Positions 14,490-19,046 of a DNA stretch of 20,861 nt are shown here, piece after piece. The notes below the pieces were generated by a model. It saw only the letters and a program-made list of their open reading frames with translations, did not search any database and had not been told where the DNA came from. Position 1 is the first letter of the stretch. Each line of letters begins with the position of its first letter. The stretch is from the IMG/VR virus record IMGVR_UViG_3300010354_010876, positions 1 through 20,861 of that record. One strand, written 5' to 3'. A program made the translations under genes and the position numbers. This DNA is from a virus.

Positions 14490-14559
14490 CTGATACATAA
14501 ATTGTTAACCACCCGAGGGGGGCCTCCCAAATAATGGCCGTTAATTGTTGATCCGTTAA

Positions 14560-14629
14560 AGCGGGAGACCAGGTGCAAACCCTGGTCCAGTTATTGCCAC
14601 ATTCAGTGGCATCTACTCAACCCCACACC
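14560..14629 (+). promoter_or_regulatory. Two-hairpin leader of the 14630 gene
   Basis: After CCGTTAAAGCGG comes the hairpin CCAGG-TGCAAAC-CCTGG (14571-14587) and then TGCCAC-ATTCA-GTGGCA (14595-14611), followed by the unpaired TCTACTCAACCCCACACC and ATG. The first hairpin imitates a tRNA T-arm, but no acceptor or anticodon arm fits. No SD is present. Confidence 0.55.
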
Positions 14630-14878
14630 ATGATCTGTTATTACCCATACGAAGGCGCTACCGAACGTATCACTTGGCATGGCGGTCAATCGACCATGCT
14701 TCACTACCAGGTCCAAGTAGATAGTTACAACGGAGATCCAGATTGGATCGAACGTTACTCCCAGACATTGATGGGTGGTATCCCTTGTGGTACCAAGGAG
14801 TTACTAGCTGCTATGTCTGAGTACTACCAAGACATCAGCCAACTCCACCTCGACACAATGTCTGAAGCAGCCTTCTAA
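14630..14878 (+). CDS. Hypothetical protein, 82 aa
   Basis: An 82-residue soluble protein, not recognised: MICYYPYEGATERITWHGGQ, LHYQVQVDSYNGDPDW, then a C-terminal helix with acidic residues. The frame is open further upstream (to 14573), but those codons lie in the hairpin leader. The ATG at 14630, preceded by CTCAACCCCACACC, fits the start pattern of the other right-arm genes. Confidence 0.7.
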   Translation: MICYYPYEGATERITWHGGQSTMLHYQVQVDSYNGDPDWIERYSQTLMGGIPCGTKELLAAMSEYYQDISQLHLDTMSEAAF

Positions 14879-14901
14879 CTTACAACGAAACACAACGAAC
14901 C

Positions 14902-15105
14902 ATGACCACCAATCACTTTGTAGACTCCTGTGTTGCTATTGTTCTCGGCACTGGTTGTGGCTTACTCCTATCTGTTGGAGGCCAGAAGCTACTCAACCAA
15001 CACTACAAGAGAACATGTAACCAGCAACCAGGACATAACCTGATCTACGCCCAAGGTTTCCTTGGGGACACATACTATTGCATCAATGCAAAGTATTTGA
15101 ACTGA
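14902..15105 (+). CDS. Small single-TM protein, probable paralogue of 14301 gene
   Basis: A 67-residue protein: TM helix at about 8-31 (DSCVAIVLGTGCGLLLSVGGQKLL), a basic step KRT, Cys39, a polar loop, and TYYCINAKYLN at the end with Cys60. Layout and cysteine placement match the 14301 protein (TM, K-x-C, 16-20 residues, [WY]-C-I). Identity is low, so they are old duplicates or convergent. The leader is CTTACAACGAAACACAACGAACC with no SD and only 23 nt after the previous stop, so the two are probably co-transcribed. Confidence 0.7.
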   Translation: MTTNHFVDSCVAIVLGTGCGLLLSVGGQKLLNQHYKRTCNQQPGHNLIYAQGFLGDTYYCINAKYLN

Positions 15106-15107
15106 TC

Positions 15108-15155
15108 CCTGCACTTAACCCTTCTCATCTTTGTGATGAGTGGGTTTTCTGCAGG
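15108..15155 (+). promoter_or_regulatory. Long three-part hairpin before 15192 gene
   Basis: Paired segments in order: CCTGCA/TGCAGG, AACCC/GGGTT and CTCATC/GATGAG around the loop TTTGT, with small internal loops, about 17 pairs in 48 nt. GGGTTTTC follows the inner stem, so it may end the upstream transcript, and its outer stem recalls the CCTGGG/CCCAGG element farther right. The C/A-rich leader follows. Confidence 0.7.
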
Positions 15156-15191
15156 ACTCAACATCCTGCACATCATTCAACCTCAGCTCAC

Positions 15192-15476
15192 ATGACATCA
15201 ATCTCAATAGCACCAGCGGAAATCGCTGATGCACTCAAACACTTCAACATTACTGACGGTGACTACTATCTAGAGTTCACCGACAATACCATCTACCTGC
15301 ACTGGACTACATCACAGGACCAGGTGCAGCAATACATCGATGACCTCAAGGAGTGTCTAGATGTACAGCTTTATAACCACTGGATAGATACCTATGGTAG
15401 CTACGAAAGTGGTCACACAGTCCTGCTCCCAGAAGAAGACTACTTTTCCTGCAGGTACATCCTCGAAACTATCTGA
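15192..15476 (+). CDS. Hypothetical protein, 94 aa
   Basis: A 94-residue acidic protein starting MTSISIAPAEIADALKHFNI. It has an N-terminal helix, a strand-rich part (DYYLEFTDNTIYLHWTTS), a helix QVQQYIDDLKECLDV, and a C-terminal part rich in Tyr and acid (EEDYFSCRYILETI). Not recognised. I use ATG 15192 because the earlier in-frame ATG at 15078 lies in the previous gene and would translate the hairpin; the chosen ATG follows CATTCAACCTCAGCTCAC. Confidence 0.7.
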   Translation: MTSISIAPAEIADALKHFNITDGDYYLEFTDNTIYLHWTTSQDQVQQYIDDLKECLDVQLYNHWIDTYGSYESGHTVLLPEEDYFSCRYILETI

Positions 15477-15485
15477 TCTAACACA

Positions 15486-15680
15486 ATGAAGACCATCTAT
15501 TCTATGGGCAAGGGCAAGTACATCCACCTAGATTCTTATGGTGAGACTCATGAGAATCGTCTTGGATCAATTGCTATTGCCCTCCTCTCACTCCTCCTCG
15601 CCACCATCAGCGGGGCGGCACTTGTGGGAGTGGACATTACCAGGATCAATCCTCAGTCACAAACTACAATCATTCGTTGA
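15486..15680 (+). CDS. Small single-TM protein, 64 aa
   Basis: A 64-residue protein: polar, Lys/His/Tyr-rich N-terminus (MKTIYSMGKGKYIHLDSYGE), then a hydrophobic helix about residues 27-48 (GSIAIALLSLLLATISGAALVG) and a short polar tail. Not recognised. It begins 9 nt after the previous stop with CTAACACA-ATG and no SD. It ends 1 nt before the next ATG, so these genes form one cotranslated string. Confidence 0.65.
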   Translation: MKTIYSMGKGKYIHLDSYGETHENRLGSIAIALLSLLLATISGAALVGVDITRINPQSQTTIIR

Positions 15681-15681
15681 C

Positions 15682-16032
15682 ATGACAACTCAACTCAAAG
15701 AACACACCCAAGTACTTGAGGCACGCATCCAATGCCTAATCGACAAGCTGCTTGCAAACTACGCCAAGCAGTACGGAGAAGGTGGCATTGCTTTTGACAT
15801 CGTTAAAGGCGTCAAGTACTACAAGATCATTGAACGCTGCACCAGGGCTTCATCCCTTGGTGGTGGGACGTCAGTCCATGCGTTCATTCAGCGTCAATCT
15901 GGCGCTGTCTACAAGCCCGCATCATGGAAGGCACCGGCCAAACATGTGCGTTACAACTTGCTAGACGACGTATCATATGAGACCTGCCTCCACAATGCCG
16001 ATTGGGCAGGCGGATACCTCTACATGAAATGA
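15682..16032 (+). CDS. Conserved phage protein (VHAFI / VYKPASWKAPAK type)
   Basis: A 116-residue protein: N-terminal amphipathic helix (LKEHTQVLEARIQCLIDKLLANYAKQYGEG), then a strand-rich part with YYKIIERC, SVHAFIQRQSGAVYKPASWK (a Lys/Pro-rich loop) and APAKHVRYNLLDD. The block 'VHAFI...G.VYKPASWKAPAK..R.NLLD' is one I recognise from many phage genomes, usually unnamed. Function unknown. ATG 15682 lies one base after the previous TGA. It is the last gene before the first CCTGGG/CCCAGG element. Confidence 0.75.
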   Translation: MTTQLKEHTQVLEARIQCLIDKLLANYAKQYGEGGIAFDIVKGVKYYKIIERCTRASSLGGGTSVHAFIQRQSGAVYKPASWKAPAKHVRYNLLDDVSYETCLHNADWAGGYLYMK

Positions 16033-16041
16033 CTACAAATC

Positions 16042-16092
16042 CCTGGGCATTCACTGTTGAGAACTCTTCTCAATAGTGGTATAAGTCCCAGG
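16042..16092 (+). promoter_or_regulatory. Structured leader element, copy 1
   Basis: CCTGGG (16042-16047) pairs with CCCAGG (16087-16092). Inside is a 12-pair hairpin with a 3-nt loop (CACTGTTGAGAA-CTC-TTCTCAATAGTG, 16052-16078, one G-T pair). The 3' edge reads GTATAAGTCCCAGG. After it come TTAACC and the C/A-rich stretch CTTTACTCAACTCAAACA, then ATG 16122. See copies 2 (17018) and 3 (18420). Confidence 0.8.
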
Positions 16093-16121
16093 TTAACCAT
16101 CCACTTTACTCAACTCAAACA

Positions 16122-16250
16122 ATGACTAACCTCGATAACAACTTCAACGCAGACTTGCTTGACGCAATGGCTGACATTGCCTATGAACAAGAGCAAGCTA
16201 TGCGTGAATCAACGGAAGAAGAATGGGAGGGCTACGATGACGAATCGTAA
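16122..16250 (+). CDS. Very small acidic protein, 42 aa
   Basis: A 42-residue acidic protein, MTNLDNNFNADLLDAMADIA, then EQEQAMRESTEEEWEGYDDES. It is helical and strongly negative, the kind of small phage protein that may mimic DNA or bind a basic host protein, though nothing proves this. It begins right after the structured leader element and its CTCAACTCAAACA stretch. The last codons contain the ATG (16237) of a possible membrane-protein frame. Confidence 0.6.
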   Translation: MTNLDNNFNADLLDAMADIAYEQEQAMRESTEEEWEGYDDES

Positions 16251-16746
16251 TTACGAAGATGACATCGTCATTGTCATCCTTACCCTCATCTCCATTCTCA
16301 TTACAACACTCATCGATTCAATTCAATGTCTTATCTCACTGAACTCCAGAAGTTCTACCCTCACACCTACAAATTGCGTTACGCAATCCAGCGCTACAAC
16401 ACTCACGTCGAGTGGGAACACGAAGACCCAACGACTATCACCATCCACGAAACCACGCTTAACTACGGCGGTCCAGAAGAAGGTGGATGGTACTACCATG
16501 CAGGACTCCCAGTCCTTACCCACTGCATCTTCTCCAAGAAGCAAGCAGTCCAAACCTTCATCCAATACTTCGACGAGTACGAAATCCAAGAGCAGCCAAG
16601 CCTTGGACTCTCAACCACGTACTCAAACTACGAAGTCAACTTCGGTAACCAGTACGCCAAAGCGTACCCGCAAACGAAACCCCATTACTGCTGATGTCAA
16701 CACAACTATTGGACAAGGCCCCAGGCCTGACAATCAACCAGCGTAA
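16237..16746 (+). CDS. Possible overprinted membrane protein, 169 aa
   Basis: A frame of 169 codons that begins inside the acidic gene (ATG 16237, overlapping its stop). It starts MTNRNYEDD and then has an unbroken TM segment at about residues 10-32 (IVIVILTLISILITTLIDSIQCL). From residue 35 on it is a Ser/Thr/Gln/Lys-rich low-complexity tail ending in a basic stretch (TPKRTRKRN). It overlaps the 122-residue gene 16326-16694 entirely in another frame and the first codons of the 16694 gene. The TM part lies in DNA that no other gene uses, so at least a short membrane peptide is credible; the tail may be only a by-product of the overlapping gene. Confidence 0.4.
   Translation: MTNRNYEDDIVIVILTLISILITTLIDSIQCLISLNSRSSTLTPTNCVTQSSATTLTSSGNTKTQRLSPSTKPRLTTAVQKKVDGTTMQDSQSLPTASSPRSKQSKPSSNTSTSTKSKSSQALDSQPRTQTTKSTSVTSTPKRTRKRNPITADVNTTIGQGPRPDNQPA
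16326..16694 (+). CDS. Conserved phage protein (NYGGPEEGGW type), 122 aa
   Basis: A 122-residue protein with an N-terminal helix (TELQKFYPHTYKLRYAIQRY), strand TITIHETTLN, the motif YGGPEEGGWYYHAGLPV, a helix KKQAVQTFIQYFDEY, and the end STTYSNYEVNFGNQYAKAYP. The YGGPEEGGW[WY]Y motif is one I have seen in unnamed proteins of cyanophages and other phages. No enzyme motif is seen. ATG 16326 follows TCAATTCA. Its TGA overlaps the ATG of the next gene (TGATG), so they are coupled. Confidence 0.72.
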   Translation: MSYLTELQKFYPHTYKLRYAIQRYNTHVEWEHEDPTTITIHETTLNYGGPEEGGWYYHAGLPVLTHCIFSKKQAVQTFIQYFDEYEIQEQPSLGLSTTYSNYEVNFGNQYAKAYPQTKPHYC

Positions 16747-16948
16747 TCTCTATCTTTACTTCCTAAATCATAGGAAGAAGTATGGGAACACACCTTGCTT
16801 TGTACCAAGGTGTTCAACACAAGTATCTAGGCTTGATCAATATCTCAATGCATTGGTCAAGTTAGAACAATACGGATTACTATCCGTTGATCGCAGCAGT
16901 GAGAACTACACTGGCTGGATCATGCTCGAACCTAAGACCGGGCTATGA
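16694..16948 (+). CDS. Putative winged-helix DNA-binding protein
   Basis: An 84-residue protein: short N-terminus, then LTINQRNLYLYFLNHRKKYG (helix 1), FVPRCSTQVSRLDQYLNALV (helices 2 and 3 with a turn) and KLEQYGLLSVDRSSENYTGW (a strand-wing pattern). The order helix, helix, recognition helix, 'L...GLL.....' wing is typical of winged helix-turn-helix regulators. I infer DNA binding from pattern only. ATG 16694 overlaps the previous stop. It could control the leaders around it. Confidence 0.6.
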   Translation: MSTQLLDKAPGLTINQRNLYLYFLNHRKKYGNTPCFVPRCSTQVSRLDQYLNALVKLEQYGLLSVDRSSENYTGWIMLEPKTGL

Positions 16949-16970
16949 CTCCATAACACTTCCGTTATAT

Positions 16971-16995
16971 ATTTGCTATTCGCAAATAGCGAATA
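16971..16995 (+). promoter_or_regulatory. Overlapping inverted repeats with alternative pairings
   Basis: In 25 bases three mutually exclusive hairpins are possible: ATTTGC/GCAAAT, GCTATT/AATAGC and TATTCGC/GCGAATA. The set lies in the gap before the second structured leader element. It may be a regulatory RNA switch or an operator for a dimeric repressor. Confidence 0.5.
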
Positions 16996-17017
16996 CATGC
17001 CAATACATCAGTCCACA

Positions 17018-17058
17018 CCTGGGCTTCACCTACGTAAGTACGGTGTGTAAGTCCCAGG
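17018..17058 (+). promoter_or_regulatory. Structured leader element, copy 2
   Basis: CCTGGG (17018-17023) pairs with CCCAGG (17053-17058). The inner hairpin CACC-TAC-GTAA-GTA-C-GGTG has a GTAA (GNRA type) loop and one bulged base. The 3' edge reads GTGTAAGTCCCAGG. After it come ATTACTAACAACTTCGACTC and ATG 17079. Confidence 0.8.
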
Positions 17059-17078
17059 ATTACTAACAACTTCGACTC

Positions 17079-17543
17079 ATGACAAATGTAACTAACTCAA
17101 CACGTTCGCCAAGTGGCGGTAAATCTATTTACTGTCCACATTGCAACACACGTGTCACGGTCTATCACTTTGCATGGACGGCTCTTCAATGCCATCAATG
17201 CCTAAGGACCGTGAACAAACCTGATTGGTACCTAGAAGCTTACGTCAAACCAACCATGGAACAAACTCAGAAGTATCCGGAACTCACCTGGACAAAGAAT
17301 GAGTACCATCAATTGCAAGTCTGTTTAGATGCGCTGAAGAACATTCGCAATCGCGAAGATAGGCGTCATCAAATGGACGAGCATCTCGATCCACACACCC
17401 GTGATGTACTCGATGAAGTGATCAGTATGTTAAGCGATGAGCTTGACTACGATCCAACACCTAATGAACTTGGTGAACCACCCATCACTGCATCAGAAAT
17501 GCATGCAGCTGCATGGAAGGAGCACCAGGAAATGCATCGATAA
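17079..17543 (+). CDS. Zinc-ribbon protein, 154 aa
   Basis: A 154-residue protein with an N-terminal zinc ribbon: Cys19-x2-Cys22 and Cys38-x2-Cys41 in YCPHCNTRVTVYHF and LQCHQC. Similar short 'CxHC..ATVYHFs..sLQC..C' ribbons are frequent in phage proteins. After about residue 60 follows a separate acidic helical region (KNEYHQLQVCLDALKNIRN, LDEVISMLSDELDYDP) with no known family. Zinc ribbons bind DNA, RNA or protein; which one here cannot be told. It is preceded by the structured leader element and followed by a strong C/G hairpin. Confidence 0.75.
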   Translation: MTNVTNSTRSPSGGKSIYCPHCNTRVTVYHFAWTALQCHQCLRTVNKPDWYLEAYVKPTMEQTQKYPELTWTKNEYHQLQVCLDALKNIRNREDRRHQMDEHLDPHTRDVLDEVISMLSDELDYDPTPNELGEPPITASEMHAAAWKEHQEMHR

Positions 17544-17562
17544 CATCAAGTAGTACACATGT

Positions 17563-17603
17563 ATTCCCCCCTCATACTCCCCCAGTGGAGAACCAGGGGG
17601 AAT
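17563..17603 (+). promoter_or_regulatory. C-run/G-run hairpin after zinc-ribbon gene
   Basis: A single run GGGGG (17596-17600) can pair with CCCCC at 17579-17583 (a compact hairpin with inner TGG-AGAA-CCA) or, extended to ATTCCCCC/GGGGGAAT, with the C-run at 17566-17570. No long T-run follows, so it may be a weak terminator or a leader hairpin. Downstream to 17704 there is only an A/C/T-rich leader without a gene, with a lone TTGACA at about 17661. Confidence 0.6.
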
Positions 17604-17704
17604 CTTCTATATACATACGTACTACCCATGTATTACATCTACTTATACATCAATCAATACTTGACACACCTGATAGACTTCAACAGTCATTCCACTCAAC
17701 ACCA

Positions 17705-17914
17705 ATGCCAACACCCAACACTCCTCGTATTCCTGATTCAATTGACATCGAAAGACTCCAAGCTATGCAGCTTGTAGCCAAGATGAAAGAATCAGCTGAC
17801 AAACATGGCATCGGTTTTATTGGGGGCTTTGTTGCCCCCGATGGACAGAAATTCATCATGACAAATATGGATGACAATGATGCCATGGCACTCATGCCGG
17901 AGGACCTCAAGTGA
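17705..17914 (+). CDS. Small hypothetical phage protein, 69 aa
   Basis: A 69-residue protein starting MPTPNTPRIPDSIDIERLQA with a helix (MQLVAKMKESADKHG), the motif IGFIGGFVAPDGQKFIMTNM and an acidic end MDDNDAMALMPEDLK. The GFxxGFxxPDGxKFxM(T/S)N pattern is one I associate with short cyanophage proteins. Function unknown. I use ATG 17705, after CACTCAACACCA; the longer frame upstream is leader. Its stop overlaps the next GTG. Confidence 0.7.
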   Translation: MPTPNTPRIPDSIDIERLQAMQLVAKMKESADKHGIGFIGGFVAPDGQKFIMTNMDDNDAMALMPEDLK

Positions 17915-18249
17915 GCAAAGAACATCCCGTTGTTCCACCAACAGAACTGCTTAACAGATGGAGGCATGACCACAACTTTACCGTTAGCAGTTTCAATAAA
18001 GTTCTCATTGAAGCTGCACAATGGGGTGCAGATATTGAACTAGAAGAATGCTGCAAGCAATTCGAATCTAATTCAGTATGTGGCACCAAGTTTCAACGTC
18101 GTTCTTCTGTTCGTGATCTACGTAACAAACGCAGACCTGAACCTAAGCAAGTATCAATGACAGTATCTATTACTGGCACTGAAGAAGAACTTGAATCCCT
18201 ATTCCAAAAACTTTCCCATGACAGAGAAGTCTCCATTCAATTTCGATAA
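17911..18249 (+). CDS. Phage protein with AAQWGAD domain, 112 aa
   Basis: A 112-residue protein with GTG start at 17911 (GTGA overlap with the upstream stop) and the SD AGGA at 17901-17904, one of the few SD sites in this arm. The N-terminal part PPTELLNRWRHDHNF.. FNKVLIEAAQWGADIELEECCKQF matches a widespread phage motif, 'PxPELiqqW...aA.WGAD.ELEACCeWl', of unknown function. A basic linker (RNKRRPEPKQ) leads to a C-terminal strand-helix part, SMTVSITGTEEELESLFQKL. Two genes may have been fused. Confidence 0.75.
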   Translation: MSKEHPVVPPTELLNRWRHDHNFTVSSFNKVLIEAAQWGADIELEECCKQFESNSVCGTKFQRRSSVRDLRNKRRPEPKQVSMTVSITGTEEELESLFQKLSHDREVSIQFR

Positions 18250-18415
18250 GACGATTGCTGGATTCAATGTCACAGAACATGGAATCAAGTCGTACACAAA
18301 ATCATTTCAGCTTGGTCCGTTCCAGCTTACGCTCAATGCTCGTGAGTCTGGTGTTCGTGGATCGATTAGTATCCCTGGCACAGGGCTAAGCAAACGAAAC
18401 ATTAAATTATTCTAA
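18218..18415 (+). CDS. DUF4236-like small protein
   Basis: A 65-residue protein from ATG 18218, overlapping the previous gene by 32 bp. It has the signature of DUF4236 proteins: a KSFQLGPFQLTLNARESGVRG strand-turn part and the characteristic SIPGTGLSKR near the end; the family's usual form is 'k..i..g..lnlskgG...s.g.rG......pGtGlsyr'. These proteins are short and function is unknown. A TTG at 18191 is an alternative start. It is the last gene before the third structured leader element. Confidence 0.65.
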   Translation: MTEKSPFNFDKTIAGFNVTEHGIKSYTKSFQLGPFQLTLNARESGVRGSISIPGTGLSKRNIKLF

Positions 18416-18419
18416 AGAA

Positions 18420-18475
18420 CTGGGTGTCTGTACTCGCTGTGCAAACAGCACAGAAGGAGGCAGTGTAAGTCCCAG
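18420..18475 (+). promoter_or_regulatory. Structured leader element, copy 3
   Basis: CTGGG (18420-18424) pairs with CCCAG (18471-18475). The inner hairpin is CTGTGC-AAACA-GCACAG, unrelated in sequence to those of copies 1 and 2. The 3' edge reads GTGTAAGTCCCAG. Unlike the others it contains AAGGAGG (18454-18460), followed after two bases by GTG-TAA. Then come ATTTTGTCCACC and CTACTCAACTCAACACAGCACC and ATG 18509. Confidence 0.8.
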
Positions 18476-18508
18476 ATTTTGTCCACCTACTCAACTCAAC
18501 ACAGCACC

Positions 18509-18694
18509 ATGCCTAACACAGACACAAACATTGGTTTGTTCGAACGTATTAACATTGCACGTTGCGCCGCAGAGCGTGCGCATCAAAACTGTTTTGATCG
18601 CAATCGTTTTGTTGGCGAACACACAACTGCAAAGATGTGGACTCGTTACAAGTGCTACATCTCAACCACCGTCTCATTCGTGGAGCCTGACTGA
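18509..18694 (+). CDS. Small hypothetical protein, 61 aa
   Basis: A 61-residue protein: MPNTDTNIGLFERINIARCA, a helical AERAHQNCFDRNRFVGEH, then TAKMWTRYKCYISTTVSFVE. Slightly basic with three Cys. Not recognised. The frame is open 10 codons upstream, but the ATG at 18509 follows CTCAACTCAACACAGCACC, the pattern of this arm. Its TGA overlaps the next ATG (TGATG). Confidence 0.68.
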   Translation: MPNTDTNIGLFERINIARCAAERAHQNCFDRNRFVGEHTTAKMWTRYKCYISTTVSFVEPD

Positions 18695-18936
18695 TGACAG
18701 TCCTTGCAATCGAACATACTCAATTCACGGATACTCATGTCACAGTTACAGCAGTTGTTGACGAAATGCGCCTGCTCTATCGGGCGACTCGCTTCGACCC
18801 TGAAGAGTGGGCTCCTGCATTGTGTCAAGCAACTATTGAACTGGATCCAGAGGAACCAATTCCTCTTGACGAAGATGGCTTCTGTAGCTATCTTGATGAC
18901 CTCGATCCTCAGTGGCAACTCGTTGAACTTGACTAA
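18694..18936 (+). CDS. Small acidic hypothetical protein, 80 aa
   Basis: An 80-residue, strongly acidic protein starting MTVLAIEHTQFTDTHVTVTA, with a strand-rich N-terminus and a Pro/Glu/Asp-rich C-terminus (ELDPEEPIPLDEDGFCSYLD). Not recognised. It is translationally coupled to the previous gene by TGATG. After it comes a 110-nt leader with two hairpins. Small acidic phage proteins sometimes block DNA-binding host proteins, which is only a thought here. Confidence 0.68.
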   Translation: MTVLAIEHTQFTDTHVTVTAVVDEMRLLYRATRFDPEEWAPALCQATIELDPEEPIPLDEDGFCSYLDDLDPQWQLVELD

Positions 18937-18938
18937 CG

Positions 18939-19010
18939 TTTAACACGTCAACAAGTATGTGTTAAAAGAATTTCAAATCTTTAACGCATCGTCCTGAGCA
19001 TGACGTTAAA
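18939..19010 (+). promoter_or_regulatory. Two TTTAAC/GTTAAA hairpins in leader of PcfJ-like gene
   Basis: TTTAACAC (18939-18946) pairs with GTGTTAAA (18959-18966), and TTTAACG (18980-18986) pairs with CGTTAAA (19004-19010). The two stems share the TTTAAC edge, so strands could also exchange partners. A C/A-rich stretch ending CAACTACGAACTAAATTC leads to ATG 19047. Confidence 0.6.
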
Positions 19011-19046
19011 CCGCTCAACACTACGAACCAACTACGAACTAAATTC

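Noticed and set aside
14500-14600. tRNA gene suggested by the T-arm-like hairpin CCAGG-TGCAAAC-CCTGG
   Set aside because: The loop resembles a T-loop and stem, but the following TCCAGTT has no matching 5' acceptor strand at the right distance, no proper anticodon arm (5 pairs and a 7-nt loop with T33) can be drawn, and T55 is G.
16323-16589. 88-codon ORF on the minus strand opposite the 16326 gene
   Set aside because: It is antisense to a conserved-looking gene, has no start signals, and no other minus-strand gene exists in the right arm.
17661-17690. Sigma70 promoter at TTGACA before the 17705 gene
   Set aside because: TTGACA is perfect, but nothing like TATAAT lies 16-18 bp downstream.
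14301-18936. Anti-defence or toxin-antitoxin system in the small-gene array
   Set aside because: Several proteins are small, acidic or membrane-bound, but none shows a known toxin, antitoxin or anti-defence motif, so no such function is claimed.
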